A stretch of 64,000 bases of DNA from Myrmaecium sp. VS I D KN 1 (lineage: Eukaryota; Ascomycota; Dothideomycetes; Valsariales; Valsariaceae): assembly GCA_019775845.1 (NCBI GenBank), contig JADQAV010000025.1, positions 248,001 through 312,000 on the forward strand, read 5' to 3'. This document shows, piece after piece, positions 32,484 through 44,400 of the stretch (position 1 is the stretch's first letter; the number at the start of each line of letters is the position of its first letter). The translations under genes were made by a program, and so were the position numbers. The notes beneath the pieces were generated by a model. It was not told where the DNA came from, made no database searches, and saw nothing but the letters and a program-made list of their open reading frames with translations.

Positions 32484-34413
32484 ATGGCCGCCGCATCACC
32501 ATCAGCCCCCAGCATCAGCATCAGCACATTCACAACCATCCCCACCCTCCCCCTCAGCCAAGCGCGCGACCCGGCCACGAAACCCGCCTTCCTCGGCCGC
32601 CTCCGGGACGCCATCCTGCACGTCGGCTTCCTCTACCTCTCCGAGACGGGCCTGCCCGCCGACTTCGTCGACCGCGTGCGCGCCGAGTGCGTCGCCTTCT
32701 TCGACGCCCTCCCCCTCGCCGAGAAGGAGCGCATCGAGATGAAGAACGAGCGGAGCTTTTTGGGCTGGAGTCGGGTGAGGGTCCTCTTTTCCTGATTTTT
32801 TCTCTGGATCCTTTATTCTTCTCTTTCGCGTGCTCTTTCTTCTCCTGTGTTTCTTCTTCTTCCGTCTTTTCTCTTTCTTCTCCGTCCATGAGAGGAGGTT
32901 GTGGACTGCGTTTCCCGGCTCCCGGTCACCGCTACGGCGTGGCGGAGCGGCGGAGGGAAAAGGGGAAATGCAGTCGCGGGTCGCTTGTCCGGCTCCCCTA
33001 TCACCCCCGTAAGGCTGAGGACCCCTGGAAACCCCGGGTTGATAGCCACAAACCCATCCACCCTTGTCTTATACGCCCGCATGTCTATCGTACGCTTGTG
33101 TTCTCCCTCTCAGGATAATATTGTCTTTGAACCCTGCTCTATTCCTCGTCTACATCTCTCTAAGCTGTTGGGCTGTCTACTTTATGCCTTTTTCTTTCTG
33201 GGTCTCGCTCTAAGCCGTCTTATACATCATCCCCTTAAGCTCCCTCGTGCCATGCGTTCTTCGACTGACATACCGCAATCCGCAGCTCGACAACGAGACC
33301 ACCGCCCACCGCACTGACCACCGCGAACAGCTGGACCTCAGCACCCCGCACCCGCTCCCTGGCCCCGACGCACCCCTCTACCATAACCTCCTCGCCCCCA
33401 ACCAATGGCCATCGGAAAAGTACCTCCCCAACTTCCGTCCCGTCTACGAAGAGTACATGGAGCGCATGGGCGAGATCAGCATGTTCTTCACCTCCCTGCT
33501 CGCCGAATCCATCGGTCTCCCGCCGGACGCCTTCGCCCCCTTCTTCGACAACCCGCAGCAGCACAAGCTCAAGATCGTCAAGTATCCCGAAGTCGCCCGC
33601 GACGCCTCCGAGCGCGACCGGCAGGGCGTCGGCCCGCACAAGGACAGCATGCTGACATCGTATCTGCTCCAGGCCTCCCCCCAACGCGGCCTGCAAGCCC
33701 AGAACGCGCACGGGGAGTGGGTTGACTGTCCGCCGGTGGAAGGCACCTTGGTTGTGGCGGTGGGCCAGGGCATGGAGGCGCTGACGGGGGGAGTGTGTGC
33801 CAGCACCACGCACCGCGTTCTTTCACCGCTCGAGGGCGAGGGCCCGCGGTACTCGATCCCCTTCTTCCAAGGCGTCAGCTACGACGCGCTGTTCGAGGAG
33901 ATGGATGTCCCCGACGAGGTTAAGGAGCTGGCCCACGAGGCGCGGGAGCGGCGCGGCGGCCGGCACGACGACGTCGAGTTCACCTTCGTCAAGGGCCGAT
34001 GGGGTCACCTGGGCGAGGCGACGTTGATGAACCGGGTAAAGAGCCATCCGGACGTGGGTGAGAAGTGGGTGGGTGACCATGTTCCCCGGTTTTGCCGCCC
34101 TGCTGTGCCTCTTTGTAGACCTCCTTGCTTCGGCGTTCCCATCTTCTCACTTCACGATCTTCTTTTCTTCTTCCCCACCTTCCTCAACGAAGCGAAAACG
34201 ACCGCGCCTGTGGCGATCCAAACAAATGTGTCCAGCTGACAATCGGATGATGACGGGACGTAGTATCCGGAGCTCCTCGCGCAGATTCGGGCGCAGCAGG
34301 CGCGGGACGCGCAGCAAGCACAAGCGGATCAGCAGCAGCAGCAGCCGCCGCCGCCGCCGCCGCCGCCGCAGGCGAAGACCGAGCAGCCCACTCCGGTTGC
34401 ATCACGCGCGTGA
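32484..34413 (+). CDS. Isopenicillin-N-synthase-like 2-oxoglutarate/Fe(II) oxygenase
   Basis: Three exons, 32484..32774, 33286..34068 and 34264..34413, give 407 residues. It has the non-haem dioxygenase N-terminal domain (GFLYLSETGLP, then FFDALPLAEKERIEMKNERSFLGWSR) and a 2OG-Fe(II) jelly-roll. The iron ligands are His215 and Asp217 in VGPHKDS and His273 in STTHRVLSP; the 2OG-binding Arg is in GPRYSIPFF (Arg285). Members hydroxylate, desaturate or close rings on small molecules; the substrate is unknown and no biosynthetic cluster surrounds it. Intron 1 is 511 bp, far longer than the others here, but SR-LDNET joins in frame as in relatives (SRLGxE). The last exon encodes a Gln-Pro tract (Q5 then P8) from CAG and CCG repeats. 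The final exon is joined as KW-YPELLAQIR. Confident on family. Confidence 0.85.
34335..34370 (+). repeat. (CAG)n(CCG)n trinucleotide repeat inside the oxygenase C-terminus
   Basis: Five CAG units followed by eight CCG units in frame encode Gln then Pro near the end of the 2OG oxygenase. Pure codon repeats of this type are prone to length change, so the tract may vary between strains. Confidence 0.8.
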
Positions 34414-37283
34414 AGCCTGTCAGATGATTTTCTGGTTCGTCGAGGACATGCGCGCGCCAGAGTTGGGCCGTGAGGCGTCGAGCCCTTTTTACACATCACG
34501 CGGCAGAGATAGAGAGCGGGAGATCTGGATGTATGTAGGCGGAGGTAGCGAAGCGGCGGGGAGAGGAGAAAAGGGGAAAGCGATATCCGTGGGGACGGGC
34601 TGGCCGTCTCATCTGTATGAAGATCAGGTCAGAACCAATGCACTTTCCATGTTGGCGGCGCAGTCAAAACCGGCGGACGGACCAACATCCTCAGCCATCT
34701 GAACTTTCCGTCCCCTTCCTCCCCATCTCCGCCCGGCCCGAGCGGAACGCTTCCCGGGTCGTGACCCATCAATAGAAAAAAGCAATATGGCGTGAACCGT
34801 CGGTCGATCAGTCCCGCCAACGCTATTCTCTTTTCGATTCTTTTCCCCTTCCTTTCCACTCCCCTTCCCGTCTCTCCATTCTTATGTAGGTCCTTCCTCA
34901 AGGATCCCTTGCCGTGGGCGCCTGCCCGCCTTCTCTTTTCGCTTCTTTTCTCCTCAAGCACGGATGAACGCCGCTCGGATGGCGGGTTCCCCCGTCACAT
35001 CACCCGTGCCGCTCCCCCCCACCCCCAACGCCACGCCCCCCCGTTTTGGATCACGGGATGGAGATGGGGATGGGGCTGGGCCGGCGTGGCGTTTTCGGTC
35101 CTGTTCAGCGCTCTCGAGCTCGGTTTCTTATGTAGTCTCTTCTTTCTACTGTCATGGAACGAACGTGCAGTAGTTGAGATGGGGGGTGAGGAAGAGGTTT
35201 GAGTTGATGATAGATGGTGGAAAATGTGCACCTCTACCAGTAGACGAGTAAGGGAAAAGGAAACAGACGAGGGATGCACCATCGGTTGCTGGCCACTGTT
35301 CCTACACCCCCTTGGCGCAGGCGGTGGTTAGCTTACGCCATGCATGTGGCTTGAGATCCTGGTTTACACGAATCAAAGGCTGTCCCGAGGTTGTTTATTC
35401 CTTGTAAGAAGACGTGCATGAAGGAGCGCTAACCACCGGCTGCGCAAAGGGGGTGTATGTCGTTGGTGGCGCGTGAAGCCTTGCGGGTGGTTATGAACGT
35501 CGTTCGTCCTCGACGGGCGTGCATTGTCTGTATTTCCCCATCTTTTTCAGCTGATGTACCGTGCCTCCCGTGCATTAGCTATCGATCGTGAGGCGGTGCT
35601 TCTTCTACTTTTTTTATAATTGTTCTCTTTTTTGTTCTCGTCATCCCCTTCCTCTGCAGATCCGAACCCCTGTCGGTACCGTACCCCTCTGTTTCCGCTC
35701 CTTTGTTCTTTTTTATTCGCCTCTCAGTCGGTGAACCACTTCACAGGTGGTCTGCTTTTCTTTTCTTTTTTGTTCTCGTCTCTTTCTTCTTCCCGCATCT
35801 CAACACGCAGTGGCGGGATCTCGACCGGCTGTGCAGTGTGGAGTGAGTGGTGTTGTTGGCGAACGAGAGATCCTGCACGACGGCGCTCGCCCCGCGCCTC
35901 GGCGAATCGACGGACGAGGCGGGCGTTGGTGGACCCAGGCGCCTTGTCTCGGCTGAAGGTGCGCGCGCCCGACGATGCGCCCCTCTGGCTGCACAGCCGT
36001 TACGAGTTAGATGGGAGCGGGGAAGGTGGGAAGGGCGCCTTGGATGGGACGGAGACAAGACCAGGTTCCTGTTGGTCCAGACGACGGGGGAGAAACACGG
36101 GGCGCAATTGGCGCCGATCCTCGTCAGTCGCTCAGCCTCGCGGCTCGCTGCATGTGTTCGACCTGTCAAATCTCCTGCCGGTCTGCCGCGGCTGCGTTGC
36201 GGTGTTCTATTTTGCATGCATAATCTGCTTTTCTTATTTTACCTCCTCCCCCTCCTCCTCTGTCCCTCTTGCCTGAGATTGCCCGCACAGACTTGTGTTA
36301 CGCAGACAGCCGTACATATGCGCGGGGCCGCGATGAACCTCTTCTCTCCGCTCGTCCAGATCCTCTTTGGTTGGTAGATCTTGCGGGTAGGCCTATGCGG
36401 TGTAACCCGTGGTCTAAGAGACTCACATGCTCGGAACACAGTTGGACGAAGTCATCAGGCCTTGGAGGAGGCAGTCAACCCATATGCAAAGTGTTGAATG
36501 ACCGTTACGAAACACGCCCTAAGGCGGGTGTTGGGGTTATGCCGCCATGGGTTGGTATTCTTGAGACATCGATCCTTAGGTGGTCGTGGTTTGAGGGAAG
36601 ATGCACCTCGGGTCATCCTAGTTGTCTGTTGGTCGTTGTGGTCCCAGAAGATCGATGGAGAAGAATCCAGGGCTATTCCATGGATCGAACTATGCTAAAG
36701 TTCCCTTCCGAAGGAGTATCATCCACGTAGAGTTCCACGAAACACATCGAGAATAGTATAACCGATAGTGCCAAGCCCATATGCCAGCCCAAGTGCAGGC
36801 GAAGTAGCGAATGCATCGAACCACAACAGCATTTGTTTTGCCTATGCGCAGCACAGCAGATGGTAAGACTCGATTGAAGTCAGAAGGCCCTTTGTTCAAA
36901 GGCGTCGTTCTGGAGCAGCTGCATAGGTATTCTGTTGCATATGGATAACGACTGCAAGATCTAGCACTTGCGATGACGCTGGGTCATCAATGCGAGGTCC
37001 GAAGTAGTGTAATTGACCCGCTGATGAGATCAATCAACATGCTTGGAGGAGGGGACCTCACCCTTCCAGCAACAGATGATGGTGAAGAGTTGTGAAGTAA
37101 GGACCGTCCGGTACCCACAGAACCAACTCCCGTACTCCCTGGTAGAATATGAGCAATTCGACGATGCGATGACCGGGATTTTCAAACCCCTGTCGGGCAA
37201 GGTCGCGATTCCACGCAAGCCGTACGGCTGTATTTCCAATCTATACGAACACTCCATTGGTTCCTTGTGGCTTTCTGGATGCT
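34414..37283. other. Long convergent intergenic region, oxygenase / bZIP
   Basis: About 2.9 kb between convergent genes. I find no supportable gene; open frames are short or low-complexity. It contains the inverted repeat at 35303-35457 (listed separately) and T/C-rich stretches around 35.6-35.8 kb. The bZIP 3' flank is at its right end. Confidence 0.45.
35303..35457. repeat. Inverted repeat, 30-bp arms around a 95-bp spacer
   Basis: The left arm (35303-35332) begins TACACCCCCTTGGCGCAGG and ends GGTGGTTAGC. The reverse complement of the right arm (35428-35457) begins TACACCCCCTTTGCGCAGC and ends identically, so 28 of 30 bases match by my count. Weak similarity continues inward (CATGCATG against CATGCACG). 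A transcript across it could fold into a long hairpin. It could be a small foldback/MITE-like element or a hairpin-RNA source. I see no clear target-site duplication and no coding capacity. Confidence 0.75.
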
Positions 37284-38446
37284 TCACTGTTCAACCTTCA
37301 TATTCGGAGGCACACCGTACATTATCTGCGCATTATCCATCGGTTGCTGTGGCATCATTTGCATGCTATCGCCAGGATGCGGGTTGCTTGGCATGTAGCT
37401 TTGCGGTTGCGAATAGCCTCGATAAGCAGTCGTGGCCTGCGACAGCTGTACGCTCATGTGCCTTTGTGGGTATCCTTGTGGAGCCGGCGGCGGTGGAGCA
37501 GCGCTGGCACCAGGTTGTCCATAAGCCATCTGCTGGCTTTCGAGCTGATACTGGACGGGCCGGCCATTTTGGTCGATAACGTAAGAAGGGTAATTCAACT
37601 GGGGAGGTACAGCATGCTCAACGGCCGGAATACTGTCGGAGTGCATGGGGAGCGACGCGTTCACCTGATGCTGGTGTGGATGTGGCTGTTGGTTCCATCG
37701 TGGCGCGTTGCTGGGAGGCACAGACACGTCTTGAACCGCTGGTGGAGGCGGTTGCATGGGCGAAGATGCAGTGGATGTGTAAGGTTGAGTCTGATGCCAT
37801 TGGTCTGTGGACGGTCCGCCTGCTTGTGCCGGATGGCTAACGCTTGGTACGTTTCTCACGGTTGTAGTCGAAGTGCATCTTTGCGGATTCAGAACCGGAA
37901 GCCCTTCTCTGGAGGATGGGGTCGCTGGCGCAATCATACTATTATCCACTCCAAGACCTGAGGTGTGTCAACTCTTGACTCCAGTCCCAGCCGGAGACTC
38001 GTAAAGCCGGGCGTCGCAGCGTGCAGAGGAGATGCTCACATACCTTGATGGTCCGGAGTTCCAAGTGCTGCGAGCGCATGGTTCAGGCGTTCGCGGAGCA
38101 TTGCATTTTCTTGCTGGAGCTCTTCGTTGCGCTTGAGCGCACTCATGAGCTCTGTATTACTCTCTTGGCGCGCGGTGAGTTCTGCTACTCTTCGCTCGAG
38201 CGATTCGATGTGGTCTTTGGTCCTCTGTCGGATAGCTCTTTGGGCTTCTCTATCGTTGGCGCGTTTTCTCTCCAGTTGTGCGGCCGTGAGAGTGTTAACG
38301 CTCCTCGTCCCAGCTCTGGAAGGCCTACGCTTCGTTCCGGATGTAGGACTAGGCCGTTTCTTTGACTCTGATCCGGAATCCGAATAGCCCTCACGGGAAG
38401 GAGTGACAGACATGCGTGGCATGCCCGGCTTTGGTATGTTGCTCAT
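37284..38446 (-). CDS. bZIP transcription factor
   Basis: Two exons, complement(37284..37957, 38044..38446), give 358 residues. The basic region (about 58-76) reads LERKRANDREAQRAIRQRTK, with the fungal bZIP signature N-x-x-A-Q-x-x-I-R-x-R. A leucine zipper runs through about 83-125 (SLERRVAEL, NTELMSALKRNEELQQENAMLRERL). Before it is a basic Ser/Arg stretch (KRRPSRAGTRSVNTLTAAQ) that recurs in a family of filamentous-fungal bZIPs of unclear target. The second exon is Gln/Pro/Tyr-rich (QPYTSTASSPMQPPPP, YPSYVIDQNGRPVQYQ), like an activation domain. The intron is 86 bp and splices in frame (HQ-GLGVDN). The start at 38446 (MSNIPKPGMPRMS) was preferred over in-frame upstream ATGs because relatives open with MSN(L/I)PK. 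A nuclear regulator; target genes unknown. Confidence 0.88.
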
Positions 38447-41400
38447 GGCGTGGAACCAACCCCCTCTCTGAAATGATAAGTGATACGGTTGAGCGGAAAT
38501 CATAGAGATCCGCAAGAGGCGGTGACGAAAAAGAACGGCTTTCGAGTTCGACCTCGCTCCGCCGGCAAGGATATTTGGACTGAGACCAACTCAATAGCTC
38601 AGATGGTAAACCTGCCGATTATATGTGAGGATGAATACAATTAACGGAACGAGCAACAGTGTTATGGAAACTCATTTCGGTGAGCTTCTGTGCAGAGGTC
38701 CATGGTAGACACTAATCAGCTGAGGGTAGCTAGGTAGCAACCCCAGCCAGCAGCAGCAGATGGTCGGACCGCCCGTTGATCCAGAGGGAGCTCGGAGGCT
38801 GGTTGATTCAAACTTAGGCTACCCAATCCTTCATTGAGGGCAGCGCAGCCCCCAAACTCCCGGTAAGGACACGTGCAGTGCAGTCTGTGGGGAAGCGTTT
38901 CACAATACAAAACTTTGGAGAAATAGAAAGGGGTTTGTAGCAAATAGCGGAAAAGGGAACAGGAGTTTGTACCTGGGCGCGCGTCGAGTGCTAGTGGCGA
39001 GGAGGTATGATGTATGAACTCGTCCTCCTTTATCGAGATCGCCTCTTCCTCACTGCCTCGGCCTGGGTTCGCAAAGCGAGAACAACCAGATGGTACAGCA
39101 AGACTGGAGCTAGCTGGAAAATGATGAGCGTCGGGGGCCCAAGCGGCGGTATGAATGGTTTGTAGCGAGAGTTCAGGCAGAGCGCGGTGTATCTTGCACA
39201 GGAAAAGCAGGTGAAGTGAATGAAGAAGTGTACGGTAACGACGCATGCGAAGGCGGCAGGCATGTCCGTCCACGGCCAGAATATGGCACGCAATGCATTT
39301 CATAGCTCGGACGCTCAGCGATGCAATACCCATTGTTTTCTGCCTGCTGGGCCCTTCCCGGGCGAAGAGAGGGCACTATAGCAGCTCCCTGACAGCACAG
39401 AGCCAGTGCCCCATCGCCATCCATCAAGTCAATTTCGCGGGCTGCACTAGCTTCCCCCGGCCAATGGAGACGAATGGAGACGACTACCGGGACCCGTTCG
39501 CCTGGAAGATCCCAGGGGAACCCACATGGCGATGCACACAACCCGCCTAGCCACTCGCACCAGCTTGCACCCTCCTTCCGGCTCTCGCGGGCACTTGTTC
39601 AGATGGTGCTGAATGTGGATGTGAGCGTGCGGGTGGCCTAAAAGGTTGCCCTCATGGCGGCTTTGGAGGATTTGACCTTGAGCTGCGGATATGCATTGCC
39701 ACCGTAGACTAGCCGTCGCTATGCTGGTCCGCTCCCGGGACTGCCGAATAGCCAGAACCAGTTAAGACGCCTCCGAGCGTCTCTTTCAACGGAGAAGCGG
39801 GATGTATCAGGCGTAGCAGTAACAGGAGGTCTGACTGGATAGCGGAAGCGGGCACGTCGGGGCAAGACGAACCGCGAGCGCGCGGGTCGGAATGCCAAAG
39901 TGACAGGGAAACGTACCGCCAAGGCTCGGATCAGACAAGCAGGGAAACCCACTTCGCCAACCCACCCCTGAAACGGCTCTTCAGCCGACACCACCTTCAC
40001 CTGGCGACGCTCTCTGGAAATCCTTTGGACGCCTAGCCGTTGGATATGGGAGCATCAGAGATGCGCCCTTTGCCTCAAGTGGCCCTCGTGCGACCGGATG
40101 GCGGATCTCGCACCCGTACCATGGTCGCGGAGCGACTGAAAGAGAGTGAGGCCTGCCTAGCTTGGGTCGCCCGGCGACGTTTATCCCTAAACTTTTCCGT
40201 CCTTAATTCGCCCACGGGTTTACGTGTCGTCAACCGGTTCCGACGGTTTGCGATATCTAGTGAAGAGGTAGAACAAGTCAAACACAACAAGAATGAAAAG
40301 CAAGCACAACTCTGTACATAGATCGTGAGATGAGGGCGGGCAGACCAACCCCAAAGAGTGTTTAGCTGCCGCACAGCCGGGGCGTGCTCGGAGCGCGAAG
40401 GTAGACACTAGTGCTTGCCTGAAGAACGCGTCACATCCTCACATTATGCCCGCCGTCCGGCAGACCCCGAGGCAGATGACATTGCCTGAATACCATCAGC
40501 AGGGTGGTGAATGTAAGCTGCGATCCTTCGAATCCGGATGTTGTAGGATGCTACACAAGTTAGTCGGCCTTCTGAATCCTGTTCCTCTAACTAGGGAAGC
40601 AGCTTAGTTGAAGGAGCAGGATCCGCGAATTGAAATCCCATATCAAGATTTCACCGCTTCACCGGCCGATCCTGGACACAGGCGTAACGCGGACGTACGT
40701 AGACGCCATATGTATCCTTCGCACGATGTGCGTTCATGTGTACCAGATGGGAGCGTTGCCGGCGGATTGAAGATGTGATTGCAGTTTGAAATTGCTGCCC
40801 GGGACGGCAGACGTCCACCTTGATTATTGTCACGCTTTGGATTGAGACGCCTGTGGTGTTTCCGTCGTTCGGGGGTGCTTAAGGATGCGAAGTGATGTTA
40901 AAGGCATGGATTGAGGTTGATTGACCCTGGCTTGTGGAGCAGGGCCGTTTAGGAAACGGTTTGAGAAAGGCGCAAGCGAGAGGTTATTAGCTCCTGCTTG
41001 CACCGTGTCCTCTGCGGACCGTCTCCTCAACACAACGGCTTCTCCCGAACGAGTGAAGCGACTTTTCTGCATGCGTCCATGCCGTCGCTCTCTGCCTCTA
41101 GCATGTTTTGCACTGATTATTAGCACGCTCTCCGATACCCTTTGCCATACTAGTTGACCTCGGTGGCTGGGTCGGATGCTCTGACGGAGGATGGTCGTGG
41201 CGACCGAAGCATCACATCAATTACGCCAGAGCAACTTATCAGTCGAAGACTTTTCCAGACGATAGCACGCGCATGGCGATGTAACCCCTTCATCTGAGGC
41301 AAAATGCAATATCAAACACCGTCACTCTCTGCAACCATCTGACTATCTGCCAGTCCGAGGTCACAGGTCCTCCTCTCCCACCGCAAATGCATCCTTCTAC

Positions 41401-44400
41401 ATTGTCAGCCGAACGCCTTCTGGAAGAGGAAAATATGCCATCCGGTGTCCGTCCATTGGCAAGCTTCGATAGTAAAAGAATCGTACCATTCCCCACACGA
41501 CGGCTTCTCAGCCCCGCTCCGCTAGCCTTCCGCTAATTTAGACTTGCGCTGCGCCAAAGTCGGGGTATCCGTCCGCCGAAAAGTGATGGCTTCTCCAGCG
41601 GGTCAGGATGTCAACACCAGAAACCAGCCCTGGAGTTATAGGATCATGTGGCGTCCCTAAAGGTCGGAATCCAGTGGCTCTGTCTTCCTATACCAAAGGT
41701 CAAGGGCTCCGATCTAGCCTTCGCTGATATCTATACTTAACCGACCACGCGGCGGCACTTCGCTCTCTAGAGATGTGGCATCGCGATAGCCCACGGGAGA
41801 CCATCTCTGAGGACAGAGGAACCTTCTGAGCAGTTCGGCTAGATGCAATGAGACGTATAGTCAACACTCCATCAAGCTCAACTGACTAGTCAACCCACTT
41901 CGTGGAGGATGGTTGGCAGGAGCAACGTGGTCTCCTCAAAATCGGGCTTCACCCGGCTGGGGTTGGAGGGGGTTTTGCAGGTGAATTTGCAGTCAACGAG
42001 CAGATCATCGCCCGCGTCGGGACATTACGTAGCCCTACAACACCTACCACGAGCTGGACCGCCACCCGATGCTCCTATGACCGACTTAAGGGCCGATACC
42101 GGGAAAAACAAGGCATCTGTCTTTCTATATGGGCCTTTTTTCTACAGCTTCATGGTTCGGCACGGCGGAGCAAGGCCGACGGCAGCAGACCTGCTCGTTC
42201 GGAGCTGTCCCAAAAGCGTGGCTGGGAGGCCAGAAGCGGGGCGTGGCGGGGAAAGTGCTGACCAAGTGGGCTGGTTGCTTAGGTGCGAAGTCGCTGATTA
42301 GCCAGCCCTGCTGGAGAACGGCCACATAGAGCCATGATTTCAAACTACTGACTGAGATGGAAAAGCACTTGTATGTTTGTGTGTTTGTGAAGAATCGGAG
42401 TGTCTGTTCATTCTGCTCCACACGCCGTCTTCTGCTCCAGGCGCAACTGCCAGGATCAGGGAAGTTGGAGAGTAATAAGCGCGGTCGACGGGAAGAGCCT
42501 TTCGAGCCGCGATGCTTAGCCGCACATACATACCTACTGCACAAGTCAAAACACTCCGTACGTAACGACGGCGGCAGGCAATCGTGCTTTCGGCTGCCAT
42601 ATCCATTGTTCTTGTCGACGGTCAACAAACAGATTGCGGTCCTTGCAGTCCTCCGGAGTTCTACCGTGCATTCTGGTAGTTTAGAAACCATTGGCGGAGC
42701 GCGCAGCGATCTCTCCCCACTCCTCGCGTAGAGCATCATCATACTACGGATACAGCCTGCAGCTTTCATATATCTGGCCTCCTTGCAGCTAGAAAGCCTT
42801 GCTAGAAGGAGCCGAGCCTGTAAGCTTCTCATCTTCTACTACACCGCCAGTTTCGACCGTCCATGGACAGGTTACCGACCTTACACGTGCGTCTTCGCTC
42901 ACATCGAAGGAATAAAGAATTGCTGTGGAGATCTCAGACTCGAGAGCATGCGCTTGCACTGGAGCTGTGATTGAACCTAAGTCCACGCCACAAGTGATTC
43001 AACGGAGATGACTTCCAAACAAGCAGTAACCAAGCCAACAGCGTCAACTCTATTGCAGCATATCACTCCAGCCTGAGAAGATGTTCTCAACCAGGTGTAA
43101 AGGCACCAGATCCACTCAAACCCGGGCGGCGATGCGTGAAGATGCCTGGATGCCTATTAATAATTTCCCATCATTTTCTCCCCCTTCGGTCGCCGGTCCA
43201 CCGACCGCACGTCGGCCATGGCTCCGCCATCGCCACACCTGTCAGTCCGCAAATTCCGCAGGGGTTACCGGCCGAAGCATGACGGACGGGACAGACGCGC
43301 GCCAAAAAAACGGTCGGTACCAGAGTTTTCCGCCTTCTAACCGGATCCGCCGGGCCATGTAACATCCTCAAGCCGAAGAAAACGCAGGTTCTTGAATGCT
43401 CCCTCATTCTGGTGCGTGCTCCCACCATCTTCTCCAAGCCGTTCTCCACCCCTCGAGACGGACCGTCCAGAAACAGGGAATAACGCCGCTACGGGGAATA
43501 GAGCGGATTTCCGCGACTTCTCCAAGCGATCAGCACACGAAGTCGAGTAACCGAGAACTCCAGGGGCTGGTGGCTGCAAAACCACCGCTGCTGGCGTTGC
43601 TCCATTGATGAGACTCGCAGACTTCTGCACGCTGTAGATCCTCTGTCACTACGTGCTCAAGACGTTGGGAAATGACGCGGACGAGACCCCCTTCGTCACA
43701 TTGGCGTCGATCTGGAGGTTGTCGCTTGATGTACAGCAACCTTCATCGCAACGAGCGATATATTGGAGGCGGCGACATGACGTTATTGCAACCCTCCAGG
43801 ACGGACGGGATGATCAACTGGTTAGGGAGAGATTCTCCGCTAAGGGTGGTCTTCCAAGATTCCCGACTCACTATTTCTCTTCTGGTTGCGGTACAATGAA
43901 GCATAATCTGTGGCCCATCCGCACCGTCTCGATACCCGCGATGCAACTTTCATCAGTCGGCGGTCATCTTGCACCGGTACTGCCACACCCGCGGAGACCA
44001 CTTCCGGGCACATGCAGACGCGATGCAACAGATACGTCGGCGAACAACGTTACCTCTCCATCTATGCTCGTAACTTGACGCGCCGGTTGCGTGTCGAGTC
44101 TGCACACTGACCTTTTCTCTAGCGACCCGTACGGTGTTCGCTGTTCGGTCCCGTTGCTTCGAGATCGATTTCCCTTCAATTTCGCACATCAAACACCGGG
44201 TCTCCATATTCCGTGCCTTCCCCGTCCACCAAAGCCCGGTCGACCACGAGCTCGTGGCCTCACGGTGCTCCCACACAACGTGGCCGAGATGACGGCGTCT
44301 CTCCGAGTCCAAGGATCCCTTGACACCAGCAACCACCGCTCGGGGAGTGGACCGGTGCTGAATGACGCACAGGCGGCGCGCGGGAGGCCAACAGTTGATC

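Noticed and set aside
38590-38660. tRNA-like A-box (TAGCTCAGATGG) just upstream of the bZIP gene
   Set aside because: No B-box (GGTTCGAATCC-like) follows at the right distance and the arms do not pair into a cloverleaf.
42125-42832. 235-codon minus-strand open frame
   Set aside because: Composition is random, no motif or domain is visible, and no adjoining exon extends it.
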